Shown one piece after another: positions 17,323-26,480 of a stretch of 64,000 bases of DNA. Where the stretch lies: NCBI GenBank assembly GCA_964411505.1, contig CAYPLH010000005.1, forward strand, positions 62,001-126,000, in the 5' to 3' direction. Source of the DNA: CAYPLH01 sp964411505. GTDB taxonomy: Bacteria > Bacillota > Clostridia > CAYPLH01 > DUMO01. The notes beneath the pieces were generated by a model. It had not been told where the DNA came from and searched no databases. It was given only the letters and a program-made list of their open reading frames with translations. Both the position numbers and the translations under genes were made by a program. The number at the start of each line of letters is the position of its first letter. Positions within the stretch are counted from its first letter, which is position 1.

Positions 17323-19512
17323 CTACAGTTTCACAAGATTGGCGTATTTCGCCATAAGTCTTTTCATTCCTGTTTTTCTGAACTGGATTTCTACTTTAAA
17401 ATCATCCTGTTCCTCTTCTATTGAAGTAATTGTCCCCACACCAAATTTGCGGTGTACAACCATATCTCCAACACTAAAGTCAAATTCTAAGGATTCTGAT
17501 TTCAAAGATGGCTGTGCTACAGCAGTAATTTTCGAGCCAAACCCTCCGAAATTTCTGCTTTCCCTTGTAGAATTCACATTTGTAGGATTCACATTAAGAT
17601 CCTGCGTAAGAGATACATCTACTTCCTTCTTGAACCTAGAGGCAGAGTTATATGATGTATTGCCAAATAGCGTCCTGCTCCTTGCGTTAAGTAAATAAAG
17701 CGTTTCCTTAGCACGAGTTATGCCAACATAACATAGTCTTCTTTCCTCTTCAAGCTGCACTTCATCAGTAACGGAACGATAGCTAGGGAAAACTCCTTCT
17801 TCCATACCTGTAATAAATACCACTGGGAACTCAAGCCCTTTTGCACTGTGGAGCGTCATTAAAACGACACTATCAGTCTCCTCTTCCAAGCCATCAATAT
17901 CAGAAACTAGAGAAATTTGTGCAAGAAAACCTTCCAATCCTCCGGTATCTTCTTGAGAATCAAATTCCAGTGCTACTGATATTAGCTCTTTAATATTCTC
18001 TATTCTTGTATTTGCTTCAATCGAATTCTCCTTCTCAAGAGCTGTTAATATTCCTGACGCTTCTATAACTTTTACTATAAGCTCAGCAACAGAAACCTGA
18101 TCATTTATCTTTCTTAACTCCAATATCATTTTGCAAAATGAATCTAGTTTTGGCTTTGCTCTTTGAAGCTCTGGATAGTTTATAGACGATGAAATTACTT
18201 TAAATATGCTTTCTTCATTTATAACAGCGATTTGTTCAGCTCTATCAACAGAAGTACCCCCTATACCTCTCTTTGGAACATTTATAATTCTCTTAAGGCT
18301 AATATTATCATCAGTATTTTGAATTATTCTAAGGTATGCAAGTACATCCTTTATTTCCTTTCGGTCATAGAACCTCAAACCACCGATAATTTTATATGGA
18401 ATTCCCTCTCTTACAAGCGTATCTTCTACTACACGAGATTGTGCATTCATTCTGTAAAGAATGGAGAAATCGTCATAACTCTTTCCATCAGAATGAAGTC
18501 TTTTAATCTCTCTGGAAATAAACAAGGCTTCCGCATGTTCATTATCCGCTGTAAAGCTCTTAATTTTGCCACCCTCATCGTTCTTTGTCCACAATTTTTT
18601 GTCCTTACGCCCTGTATTATTATGGATGACGCTATGTGCTGCTTCCAGTATCGTTTTGGTAGAACGATAGTTTTGCTCAAGCTTTATAACCTTAGCATCA
18701 GGGAATTCCTTTTCAAAGTCTAATATATTTCTGATGTTTGCCCCTCTAAAAAGGTATATTGACTGATCATCATCGCCAACAACACAAATATTGCGGTGCT
18801 CCTGCGCTAAAAGACTAATCAATGTATACTGAGCGGTGTTTGTGTCTTGATATTCATCCACCATAATATATTTAAATCTGTACTGGTAGTATCGAAGTAC
18901 ATCTTCATATTCAAGTAAAAGCCTGATTGTATGCAGAATAATATCATCAAAGTCAAGTGCATTGTTAAGGCGCAATCTTTTTTGATACAAGGTATAAATA
19001 TTGCCAATTATAGCTAGTCTAAAATTTGATTCATTCATCTTTGTGTATGCATCTGGATCAATCAACTCATCCTTAGCTCTTGATATAGCATTTAGCACTG
19101 CTCTTGGTTCAAAGTCTCGTTCATTAAGATTTAGTTGCTTAATGCAATCCTTAATCAGTGTTTTCTGATCTGCCGAATCATATATTACAAAATTACGTTC
19201 AAATCCAATTTTATCAATATTTCGTCTCAAAATACGCACACATGCAGAATGGAACGTAGAAATCCATATATCCTTTGAATCTTCACCAATAATTTTTTCA
19301 ACTCTTTCCTTCATTTCATTAGCCGCTTTATTGGTAAATGTTATAGCAAGTATATTACTCCTATTTATGCCCTTCTCCCCTATTAGGTAAGCAATCCTGT
19401 GCGTAAGTACCCTTGTTTTTCCCGAGCCTGCTCCTGCCAGTATTAAAAGTGGTCCATCCACATGCATTACAGCCTGTTTTTGCTCATTATTCAATCCACT
19501 AAATAAATTCAT
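17323..19512 (-). CDS. pcrA: ATP-dependent DNA helicase PcrA/UvrD
   Basis: 3'-5' superfamily 1A helicase for nucleotide excision repair, rolling-circle replication and clearing of RecA and stalled forks. The 729 residues match PcrA. Motifs: Walker A AGAGSGKTRVLTHRIAYL, Walker B VDEYQDTNTAQ, motif III GDDDQSIYLFRGA, motif IV LEQNYRS, motif V TLHSAKGLEFPVVF and motif VI ERRLCYVGITRAK. The C terminus has the Tudor-like GDMVVHRKFGVGTI end that binds RNA polymerase in PcrA. It is a single gene. Confidence 0.95.
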   Translation of the reverse strand: MNLFSGLNNEQKQAVMHVDGPLLILAGAGSGKTRVLTHRIAYLIGEKGINRSNILAITFTNKAANEMKERVEKIIGEDSKDIWISTFHSACVRILRRNIDKIGFERNFVIYDSADQKTLIKDCIKQLNLNERDFEPRAVLNAISRAKDELIDPDAYTKMNESNFRLAIIGNIYTLYQKRLRLNNALDFDDIILHTIRLLLEYEDVLRYYQYRFKYIMVDEYQDTNTAQYTLISLLAQEHRNICVVGDDDQSIYLFRGANIRNILDFEKEFPDAKVIKLEQNYRSTKTILEAAHSVIHNNTGRKDKKLWTKNDEGGKIKSFTADNEHAEALFISREIKRLHSDGKSYDDFSILYRMNAQSRVVEDTLVREGIPYKIIGGLRFYDRKEIKDVLAYLRIIQNTDDNISLKRIINVPKRGIGGTSVDRAEQIAVINEESIFKVISSSINYPELQRAKPKLDSFCKMILELRKINDQVSVAELIVKVIEASGILTALEKENSIEANTRIENIKELISVALEFDSQEDTGGLEGFLAQISLVSDIDGLEEETDSVVLMTLHSAKGLEFPVVFITGMEEGVFPSYRSVTDEVQLEEERRLCYVGITRAKETLYLLNARSRTLFGNTSYNSASRFKKEVDVSLTQDLNVNPTNVNSTRESRNFGGFGSKITAVAQPSLKSESLEFDFSVGDMVVHRKFGVGTITSIEEEQDDFKVEIQFRKTGMKRLMAKYANLVKL

Positions 19513-19598
19513 ACTTTTCTCCTCTTATGTAAATCTGATTTCATAAACATCAAAAATGAAAACTAAATGCCTTAAGACCTAAGGTAATTTCTTACGCA

Positions 19599-19748
19599 AT
19601 TATATCATGAATTTCGAAGAAATTGCATGATATAATAGTGCATGTGCGTTTTTTGCCTTGGCAAAAAAATCGCACGCACATAAATTCCGCCGGAGGCGTA
19701 TAATGTCCTCGGCAACGAGGACATTATATCATAAATTCCGCCGGAGGC
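19599..19748. repeat. Palindromic repeat, family B copy 2 (double)
   Basis: Hairpins in order: ATTATATCATG/CATGATATAAT (19599-19636), GTGCG...CGCAC with an inner TTGCC/GGCAA (19644-19675), CGCCGGAGGCG (19688-19698), TATAATGTCCTCG/CGAGGACATTATA (19699-19728) and CGCCGGAGGCG again (19738-19748). Copies of parts lie at 16480-16565 and 24176-24216. Confidence 0.7.
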
Positions 19749-19820
19749 GTATATAGAAAAGCATATCAAACTTAAGATTATCAAAAAATCTACCCACTTC
19801 TTCTAATCTGCTTTTGAAAA

Positions 19821-19851
19821 AAGCCATATCCCATGTTAGAGGATATGGCTT
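19821..19851 (-). terminator. Terminator of hpf
   Basis: A perfect 11-bp stem (19821-19831 with 19841-19851, AAGCCATATCC) is followed on the minus strand by TTTTTTC. It lies 16 bases after the hpf stop. Confidence 0.85.
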
Positions 19852-19866
19852 CTCACAATTTGAATT

Positions 19867-20409
19867 TTAAAACTCAGGTTCAATCAAACCATAATCTCCA
19901 TCTTTTCTTTTATACACAACATTAACCTCATTGGTATGCGCATTAGAAAATACAAAAAACGAATGTCCCAATAGATTCATTTGAAGTATCGCTTCTTCCA
20001 TATCCATGGGCTTTACCGCAAACCTCTTTGTTTTTACTATATTAAAATCGGTTACCTCGTCTGTAGCTGTCCCTCTTTTAGAATCTTTCTGGCTTTCATC
20101 AGTTTTGAAGGCATTCTTATGTAGATTCTTTTCTAGGCGAGTTTTGTATTTTCTAAGCTGCCCTTCAAGAATATCTACTGCCTTGTCTAAAGAAGTATAC
20201 ATGTCATCGCTGGATTCCTCAGCTCTTAAAACAGCACCATTGAAGTAAATAGTCACTTCCATAATATGTCTATTTTTCTGGATGCTCATTCTAACTTGAG
20301 CTTCTGCTTCTGGCTTGAAAAACTTTTCAACTTTACCAACTTTTTTTAGAACTCTCTCCTTGAGCGCTTCAGTTACTACAAAATTCCTGCCGGTAATGAT
20401 AATTTTCAT
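19867..20409 (-). CDS. hpf: Ribosome hibernation-promoting factor, long form
   Basis: Binds the 30S decoding region and joins two 70S ribosomes into inactive 100S dimers in stationary phase. The 180 residues have an N-terminal S30AE domain (MKIIITGRNFVVTEALKERV ... EVTIYFNGAVLRAEESSDDMYTSLDKAVDILEGQLRKYK by outline). After a charged linker comes the C-terminal dimerisation domain (KRFAVKPMDMEEAILQMNLL, GHSFFVFSNAHTNEVNVVYKRKDGDYGLIEP in outline). That makes it the long type of Firmicutes. A cluster of DnaA boxes lies 200-310 bases upstream. Confidence 0.95.
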   Translation of the reverse strand: MKIIITGRNFVVTEALKERVLKKVGKVEKFFKPEAEAQVRMSIQKNRHIMEVTIYFNGAVLRAEESSDDMYTSLDKAVDILEGQLRKYKTRLEKNLHKNAFKTDESQKDSKRGTATDEVTDFNIVKTKRFAVKPMDMEEAILQMNLLGHSFFVFSNAHTNEVNVVYKRKDGDYGLIEPEF

Positions 20410-20610
20410 ATGTGCCAGCTCCTTTCCTTTACTTTAAGCAGTTAAAATCTTACTGATACATAAACTATATGGCCGAAATTTACATTGCTTATTAATATTG
20501 TTACCCTAAAAAACAACACTTAAAATACTTTTATTTATATTTATTCTCAAAAACAATTTTTATCCTGGTAAATTTAATTTCACCCTAAAAAACTCATACA
20601 GGAAATCTCT

Positions 20611-20719
20611 TTATCCACTTTACATTCACAAAACGAATGTTTTGTGAATGTAAAGTCTGTGGATATTGTGCATAAACTTGTGAATAACTACTATCAGCGT
20701 CTTTTAGAGCTGTGGATAA
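20611..20719. promoter_or_regulatory. Cluster of five DnaA-box-like sites with an 18-bp palindrome
   Basis: Perfect TTATNCACA boxes (read on the minus strand) lie at 20667-20675, 20679-20687 and 20711-20719. One-mismatch boxes lie at 20611-20619 and 20658-20666. Between them is a perfect 18-bp inverted repeat (20617-20634 with 20639-20656, 4-base loop). It is placed between the dehydrogenase gene and hpf, not next to a dnaA gene. Confidence 0.6.
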
Positions 20720-20723
20720 TATT

Positions 20724-21761
20724 TTACCACCCAATTTTATGGCAAGTATCAATTACGCGCATAACCTCTCGTGTTTGCTCAAGCCTGACATAGGGTTCTT
20801 TACCCTCGGCATAATATTCATAACATTTGTCATAATAATTAATACGCGAAAAATCAGACAGTAAAACTTCAGTCTCTTTCCACGGAATTTCATCATTATT
20901 TGCGTAGCTCCGGCCTTCTGCAGCGAGTTCAGTTTTTAGTTCAAGGTTTTTCAGATCATCCTTATTATAATACTTGACATTATATGTCCTATCTCCTTTG
21001 ACATTTCTCCCCAAAACCGCAGTTCCACGTTCGCCGAAAACTATGCATGGAGTCAAATGCTGAGATGAAGCCATGTTAATATCAAGATCAAGTATTACAT
21101 TGTTTTCTGTCACTATTACTGCTTTAACCACATCATCAGCATCTCCGAGAGTAGCAATACTTCTTAAGTGGCAGGAAATATCTAAAGCTTTGCTCCCAGT
21201 TACATACAAAAGCTGATCTATGTAATGAGCTCCATAATTGTTTAACATACCTCCGCCAAACTTCTTTTGTGTCTGCCAATCACTCCTGCGTTGATATCTT
21301 GAAATGCTCCTTTTGATCATATATACAGGACCAATAATGTCTTTTTCAATTATATATTTTATTGCCTGCGTTTCAGCAGCGGTCCTATGAGGTTGATAAA
21401 CCATCAGTTTTCTTTGAAGCTTTTTGCTTGCTTCAATCATTCTATCTGCTTCTTCCAGAGTTGGCGCCATTGGTTTTTCCAAAAACACATCTATTCCCTT
21501 TTCCATTGCAGCTATTGTTTGATCTGCATGAAAAGGAGTTGGAGATGCAATTACAATAAGATCAAGCTTCTCATTCTCAATTAGTTTTGAAAAGTCAGTA
21601 TAGCCTTTCACCGAAAACTCTTCGATGCCTTCATTTACCCTTTCTTGAAGCGGATCCAATAATGCACAAAGTTCAAATCCCTCATGTGATATGATATGTG
21701 GAATATGAAACTTCCAACCTATTCTTCCTAATCCCACAACAGCTGTTTTTAGTTTTTTCAC
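20724..21761 (-). CDS. Gfo/Idh/MocA-family NAD(P)-dependent oxidoreductase
   Basis: The 345 residues have an N-terminal Rossmann domain (AVVGLGRIGWKFH) and the family segment EKPMAPTLEEADRMI, with the Lys of EKP that usually helps catalysis. A C-terminal GFO domain (GGGMLNNYGAHYIDQLLYVTG) carries the NYGAHYIDQL helix. It oxidises or reduces a sugar or cyclitol; the substrate cannot be told. It is a single gene, in contrast to the similar gene in the sugar cluster at 50516. Its stop lies 5 bases from the last DnaA-like box. Confidence 0.85.
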   Translation of the reverse strand: MKKLKTAVVGLGRIGWKFHIPHIISHEGFELCALLDPLQERVNEGIEEFSVKGYTDFSKLIENEKLDLIVIASPTPFHADQTIAAMEKGIDVFLEKPMAPTLEEADRMIEASKKLQRKLMVYQPHRTAAETQAIKYIIEKDIIGPVYMIKRSISRYQRRSDWQTQKKFGGGMLNNYGAHYIDQLLYVTGSKALDISCHLRSIATLGDADDVVKAVIVTENNVILDLDINMASSQHLTPCIVFGERGTAVLGRNVKGDRTYNVKYYNKDDLKNLELKTELAAEGRSYANNDEIPWKETEVLLSDFSRINYYDKCYEYYAEGKEPYVRLEQTREVMRVIDTCHKIGW

Positions 21762-21867
21762 TAAATAACCTCCCTAATTTGTCTTTTTTTCTTTGCACTC
21801 TTTACAGTAACCATAAAATTTAACCTTGTGGTTAATAATTTCAAAACTATACTTTTGAGTCCCGCCT

Positions 21868-21981
21868 AGGAAGGGGCAAATTGCAAGCTTCGCTTGCTAC
21901 TCGTCTATGCATCCTAGCTGCTGCAAGTTATGCGTGCGTAGCTAGCAGCAGAAAGTCACATTGTGACTTTCTTACGATCAT
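21868..21981. repeat. Hairpin-cluster repeat, family A copy 2
   Basis: Hairpins GCAAGC/GCTTGC, GCTGCTG/CAGCAGC-type (21917-21950) and AAAGTCAC/GTGACTTT. The stretch 21917-21972 matches 14849-14903. It lies upstream of the dehydrogenase gene; the flanks 21762-21867 and 21982-22173 hold nothing else I can name. Confidence 0.65.
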
Positions 21982-22173
21982 ATCACAAGAATTAAATACT
22001 TACATATAGTATATCAAATGGAAATTTACTTTCAATATAATTTTCGAAGAGATTTAATGGTACAGCTCACTCTTACTATATTTCTTTAGCTAGCTGTTAA
22101 CAGTGGCGATGTAGTTCACTCAGATGTCTTATAGGCTCCAAAGTAATAAAGTAGTCCAACTTCCTTAATTTAT

Positions 22174-22854
22174 TCATGGATTCACAACAGTAGGGGTAAT
22201 TCCAATACCTCTGGAAGCTCTTGTAAGTGCAGTCCATGTTGCACATCCAGCTATACCATCAGGGCTTAGCCCCCTTGATCTCTGAAAGCCTATCAGAGCA
22301 TTCCTAGTTCCCCCTCCAAAAATACCATCAAGACCTGATCCAGTGAAACCAAGTGCATTGAGTGCATCCTGAAGGATAAGAACATACTGGTTGACAGAAC
22401 CAAGTCTTACCAGAGGGTAACCTGCTACACATGCCGGAGGTCCAAGCCTTCGGTCGACATGTACCCACGTTGGAGTAAGATATGCAGGCTCAACGTATAC
22501 CCAAACACCTAAACTTGCAGCTAAGTTTCTAAGCTCATTTCTTTCAGACTGTGTAGCTGTTTGTGCAAGATCAAGTGCTACACCAGCATAATGCTGTGAC
22601 TGGTATCCATGCCCGCCTTCCCAGATTCGCTTAAAAGCATAGCCTACATAAATACTTCGTCCCCAAGCATTTCGTGTTGAATTCCAAGCTTCCATGGTCC
22701 GTACATCAGTCCACAGTACATTCGAATCAGAACTGCCCCTAAACTCTCTAACCAATAAAGTGTTGCCTGTATTATAGGGCATTGATTGGTTTTCCGCCCT
22801 TTGGTAGCGTTCAAAACTATTTGAATAATTATTATATACAAGTATTGTTGCCAA
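22174..22854 (-). CDS. Peptidoglycan hydrolase: M15-like domain plus peptidoglycan-binding domain
   Basis: The 226 residues have an N-terminal half resembling D-Ala-D-Ala carboxypeptidase-type M15 zinc peptidases (GHGYQSQHYAGVALDL with His and Asp, then TPTWVHVDRR with the HxD). The C-terminal half is one peptidoglycan_binding_1 repeat (GSVNQYVLILQDALNALGF ... LDGIFGGGTRNALIGFQRSRG in outline). It probably cuts or trims wall peptides. There is no signal peptide, so it may act inside the forespore/mother cell or leave by another route. The start is a TTG at 22854 with AAGGAGG 9 bases upstream. It is a single gene. Confidence 0.78.
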   Translation of the reverse strand: MATILVYNNYSNSFERYQRAENQSMPYNTGNTLLVREFRGSSDSNVLWTDVRTMEAWNSTRNAWGRSIYVGYAFKRIWEGGHGYQSQHYAGVALDLAQTATQSERNELRNLAASLGVWVYVEPAYLTPTWVHVDRRLGPPACVAGYPLVRLGSVNQYVLILQDALNALGFTGSGLDGIFGGGTRNALIGFQRSRGLSPDGIAGCATWTALTRASRGIGITPTVVNP

Positions 22855-23001
22855 TAGAAAAAGCCTCCTTTACATAAATGATCATATTTCATTATATGCA
22901 ATCAAAGGCTTTAGTGTTTATATCTTCTTTACACTGTGCAAACATCAAAATCTATGGAATAATTTAAAAAGCAATTAATATAAAAACTGTCTCATGTAAT
23001 A

Positions 23002-24048
23002 TTAATATGCTGAATCAAAACCGCTCAAAAACTCAATTGTAAATTCATCTCCATACATAGCTTCATCCAATTTCTTCTGGTATTCAGTCATTTTGTACGA
23101 TTTTTCTATATCATCTCTTTGTGAATCAAGAGTATTATATACGCTATCCAGTTTCATCACATGAAAACCATGTATTGTTTTCACAATCCCCGTATCACCG
23201 GCTTTGTGAGAGAATGTCCAATCCTCAAATTCGGGTACCATTTGCCCATACTGTATTGTATACATACCTCCGTTGTCTTTAGAGCCTGGATCCTCACTGT
23301 ACTCTTTTGCTAAAGCTGCAAAATCCTCTCCGCTATTTACCCTGCCCAATAAATCTTGCGCCAGCTTCTCTTTTTGTGCAACAGTATCAGTATTTGCACC
23401 CTCTTCAACTAAAGCAAGAATGTGCCTTACGGTTGCCTTATCAAAAGAGTTTTTATACTTTTCATAGTATTCAATTAATGCTTGTTCATCTGCCTCAATC
23501 TCTTCAGTCTTAGCTTCCATGTATTTTTGAGTTTTTATATTATCTTTGTATATTTTTTCTGCTCTTCTCAAACTAACACCATAGAAGTTTTTAACATAAT
23601 CACCAAGACTTATCCCTCTGGCTCTTGCCTCCTCTTCCAGACTGCTCCGGAAATTTTTCCACTCTTCCTTTAATACTTTACTTCCCACTTTAAAATTGTC
23701 TTCCTTTGCTTTTATCAGCAAAATTTCAGTTCGCACAGCTTCTGTTAAAGCATACTGCTTCAAACTATCCATGAGACTTCCATATCCGGTATCTTCATAT
23801 AGATAGCTCTGTGTGCTGGTATAAGGACTTTTATCTTTCAGAGCTTGCTGTACATATTGAGTTAAATAATAGCTAAATTCATAACCATTGACCGTGTTTT
23901 TATTTACTTTAGCAACATCCTTCGGTGTCGACAGCCAAACAAACATATAAATTAAAGCCAAAACAACTATACCTGCAATAACATAAAATGTTTTTACACC
24001 TGAGTCTACCTTTGGTTTTTTATCTTTGCCCAATCGAATCGCCCCCAT
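23002..24048 (-). CDS. Membrane-anchored PpiC/SurA-type peptidyl-prolyl isomerase
   Basis: Extracytoplasmic foldase of the parvulin (PrsA-like) kind. The 348 residues have one N-terminal membrane helix (about 18-40) instead of a PrsA lipobox, a SurA-like helical chaperone region (about 45-200) and a parvulin domain (about 205-310). The parvulin domain shows VRHILALVEEG, GEDFAALAKEYSEDPGSKDNGG and HGFHVMKLDSV. It helps secreted proteins fold at the outer face of the membrane. No signal-peptidase II Cys is seen. The flanking genes are unrelated. Confidence 0.85.
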   Translation of the reverse strand: MGAIRLGKDKKPKVDSGVKTFYVIAGIVVLALIYMFVWLSTPKDVAKVNKNTVNGYEFSYYLTQYVQQALKDKSPYTSTQSYLYEDTGYGSLMDSLKQYALTEAVRTEILLIKAKEDNFKVGSKVLKEEWKNFRSSLEEEARARGISLGDYVKNFYGVSLRRAEKIYKDNIKTQKYMEAKTEEIEADEQALIEYYEKYKNSFDKATVRHILALVEEGANTDTVAQKEKLAQDLLGRVNSGEDFAALAKEYSEDPGSKDNGGMYTIQYGQMVPEFEDWTFSHKAGDTGIVKTIHGFHVMKLDSVYNTLDSQRDDIEKSYKMTEYQKKLDEAMYGDEFTIEFLSGFDSAY

Positions 24049-24175
24049 TATTAAGTTATCATAATTATGACATGAAAATTGATTGATTGTTAAAAATTAT
24101 TCAAGTGAAATTATAGCACAAAATGCTTGTTTCATCAATTTTCATTTGTTAATTTTTGTTCACAATTAGGTCATA

Positions 24176-24216
24176 TCATATAATCATGCAATTTCTTCGA
24201 AATTCATGATATAATT
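24176..24216. repeat. Palindromic repeat, family B copy 3 (single hairpin)
   Basis: An imperfect palindrome around CATGCAATTTCTTCGAAATT is nearly identical, in reverse orientation, to 19599-19636. It lies directly in front of the topB ribosome binding site. Confidence 0.65.
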
Positions 24217-24239
24217 TATTAAACGAAAGGATGTACAAA

Positions 24240-26414
24240 ATGGGAAAAACATTGATATTAACTGAAAAGCCTTCTGTAGCAAGAGACGTTGCAAAGGTGT
24301 TAAATTGCACCCAAAAGGGCAATGGCTGCCTTTTAGGTCAAAGATATATAATCACATGGGCACTTGGTCATCTGGTTACTTTGGCTGAACCTGAAGTCTA
24401 TAGTGATAAATATAAAACGTGGAATCTGGAAGACCTACCAATGCTACCAAAAAAAATGGGACTTGTTGTTATCAAACAGACATCAAAGCAGTTTGGCATA
24501 GTTAAAGGTCTGATGCATAGAAATGACATCGATGAACTTATCATTGCTACCGACTCAGGCAGAGAAGGTGAGCTGGTAGCCAGATGGATCATGCAAAAAG
24601 CGGGTTTCAAAAAGCCTGCCAAACGTTTATGGATTTCATCTCAAACAGATAAAGCAATCAAGGAAGGTTTTAACAACCTCAGACCATCTAGGGAGTATGA
24701 CAACCTGTATATGTCTGCGCAAAGCAGAGCAGAAGCCGATTGGCTTGTAGGACTAAATGTAACAAGGGCACTCACATGCAAGCATAATGCACAGCTTTCC
24801 GCTGGCAGAGTTCAAACTCCAACTCTTGCAATGATAGTTGAACGTGAAAATGAAATAAAAAGATTCCTTCCTAAGGATTACTGGACAATAACTGCAACAC
24901 TAAACGGATATACTGTGCAATGGCAGGATAAGACTTCCGGGCAAAAAAGAGTATTTGATAAAGCACTTGCTGACAGCATAGTAAAAAATATATCAGGCCA
25001 GATAGGAGAAATAATTGAAGTACGAAGAGATGCAAAAAGGGGGCTTCCTCCCCTTGCTTATGACCTGACAGAACTTCAGCGTGATGCCAACCGTAGATTT
25101 AGTTATTCAGCAAAAAAAACATTATCTATTATGCAGCGACTATACGAAACACATAAACTTGTGACATATCCTAGAACTGACTCAAAGCATATCTCAAGCG
25201 ATATTGTCCCTACACTTATTGACAGGCTGAAAGGCATCGCTAAAGGACCATATGCTAAAGATGCCCAGGGCTTAATAAGAGGAAAGATCAACACAACAAA
25301 ACGTTTAGTAGATAACAGCAAGGTCACAGATCATCATGCAATCATACCCACTGAGCAGCATTTGATTTTATCCTCTCTCAATGCAGAGGAGCGCAACATA
25401 TATGACTTAATAGTCAAAAGATTCTTGGCAATTCTTAGTCCTCCTTGCGAGTATGAGCAAACCACTGTAAAACTTGATGTTAAAGGTGAATTATTCTGTG
25501 CCAGCGGGAAAATTATCAAATCATATGGATGGAAGTCTATTTATGGCAGTACTGAATATAGCAACGATGATATAAACGATGAAAATGATGAAGATAATGA
25601 CCAATCACTCCCCGATATTACCAAAGGACAAAAGGAAAAGTTGATGTCTGTCAGAATAATAAATAGAAAGACAAAACCTCCTGCAAGATACACTGAAGCT
25701 ACTTTACTCACTGCAATGGAACACCCTGGCAAGTTCCTTGATAACAAAGCTCTAAGAGATGTTATTGAAAACACCAGTGGTCTTGGTACACCTGCAACAA
25801 GAGCAGATATTATTGAGAAGCTATTTGACACTTTCTATGTAGTAAGAAACGGAAAAGAAATAACTCCTACTTCAAAAGGCATTCAACTTATAGGGCTTGT
25901 GCCACCTGATTTAAAATCACCAGAACTAACCGCAAAGTGGGAACAGCAGCTTTTAACTATCAGCAAGGGCAAAACAAAACCAGAAGCTTTTATTTCCGAA
26001 ATGAGAGATTATGCATCAAAGCTGGTACGTTCAGTAATTGTAAATACCAGTGTATATAAACATGATAATATCACAAGAGAAAAATGCGAGTGTGGGAAAT
26101 TTCTACTTGAAGTGAATGGAAAAAGAGGCAAGATGCTTATTTGTCCTGATCGCGAGTGTGGCTACAGAAAAATGCTGTCCCAAACTTCAAACGCAAGATG
26201 CCCTAATTGTCACAAAAAGATGAATATCCTAGGAGAAGGTGAAAACAAAACTTTTGCGTGTTCATGTGGACATAAAGAAAAGCTGGATGCATTCAAAAAG
26301 AGAAAAAGCGAGCAGGTAAGCAAGAAAGATGTCAACAGATTTTTACAGCAGCAAGGCTCAGATAAAGCAATCAACTCCAGCTTAGCTGATGCATTATCTA
26401 AGTTAAAATTGTGA
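24240..26414 (+). CDS. topB: DNA topoisomerase III
   Basis: Type IA topoisomerase that decatenates and relaxes single-stranded regions. The 724 residues have a Toprim domain (LTEKPSVARDVAKVL and TDSGREGELVARWIM), active-site Tyr in VTYPRTDSKHIS, and GLGTPATRADIIEKLF in domain IV. Two C-terminal zinc ribbons follow (CECGKFLLEVNGKRGKMLIC, CPNCHKKM ... CSCGHKEK). AAAGGA lies 10 bases before the ATG at 24240, which is preferred over the ATG at 24231 that overlaps the site. It is a single gene, one of few on the + strand here. Confidence 0.93.
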   Translation: MGKTLILTEKPSVARDVAKVLNCTQKGNGCLLGQRYIITWALGHLVTLAEPEVYSDKYKTWNLEDLPMLPKKMGLVVIKQTSKQFGIVKGLMHRNDIDELIIATDSGREGELVARWIMQKAGFKKPAKRLWISSQTDKAIKEGFNNLRPSREYDNLYMSAQSRAEADWLVGLNVTRALTCKHNAQLSAGRVQTPTLAMIVERENEIKRFLPKDYWTITATLNGYTVQWQDKTSGQKRVFDKALADSIVKNISGQIGEIIEVRRDAKRGLPPLAYDLTELQRDANRRFSYSAKKTLSIMQRLYETHKLVTYPRTDSKHISSDIVPTLIDRLKGIAKGPYAKDAQGLIRGKINTTKRLVDNSKVTDHHAIIPTEQHLILSSLNAEERNIYDLIVKRFLAILSPPCEYEQTTVKLDVKGELFCASGKIIKSYGWKSIYGSTEYSNDDINDENDEDNDQSLPDITKGQKEKLMSVRIINRKTKPPARYTEATLLTAMEHPGKFLDNKALRDVIENTSGLGTPATRADIIEKLFDTFYVVRNGKEITPTSKGIQLIGLVPPDLKSPELTAKWEQQLLTISKGKTKPEAFISEMRDYASKLVRSVIVNTSVYKHDNITREKCECGKFLLEVNGKRGKMLICPDRECGYRKMLSQTSNARCPNCHKKMNILGEGENKTFACSCGHKEKLDAFKKRKSEQVSKKDVNRFLQQQGSDKAINSSLADALSKLKL

Positions 26415-26480
26415 GGGTTTATCTAAAAACCACCGATTAGTGGTTTTACTTTTAGCACGTGATAAAATGCGCAAAACCGC

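Noticed and set aside
20611..20719. Chromosomal origin oriC
   Set aside because: No dnaA, dnaN or AT-rich unwinding region of the usual kind; the strand bias of genes does not switch here.
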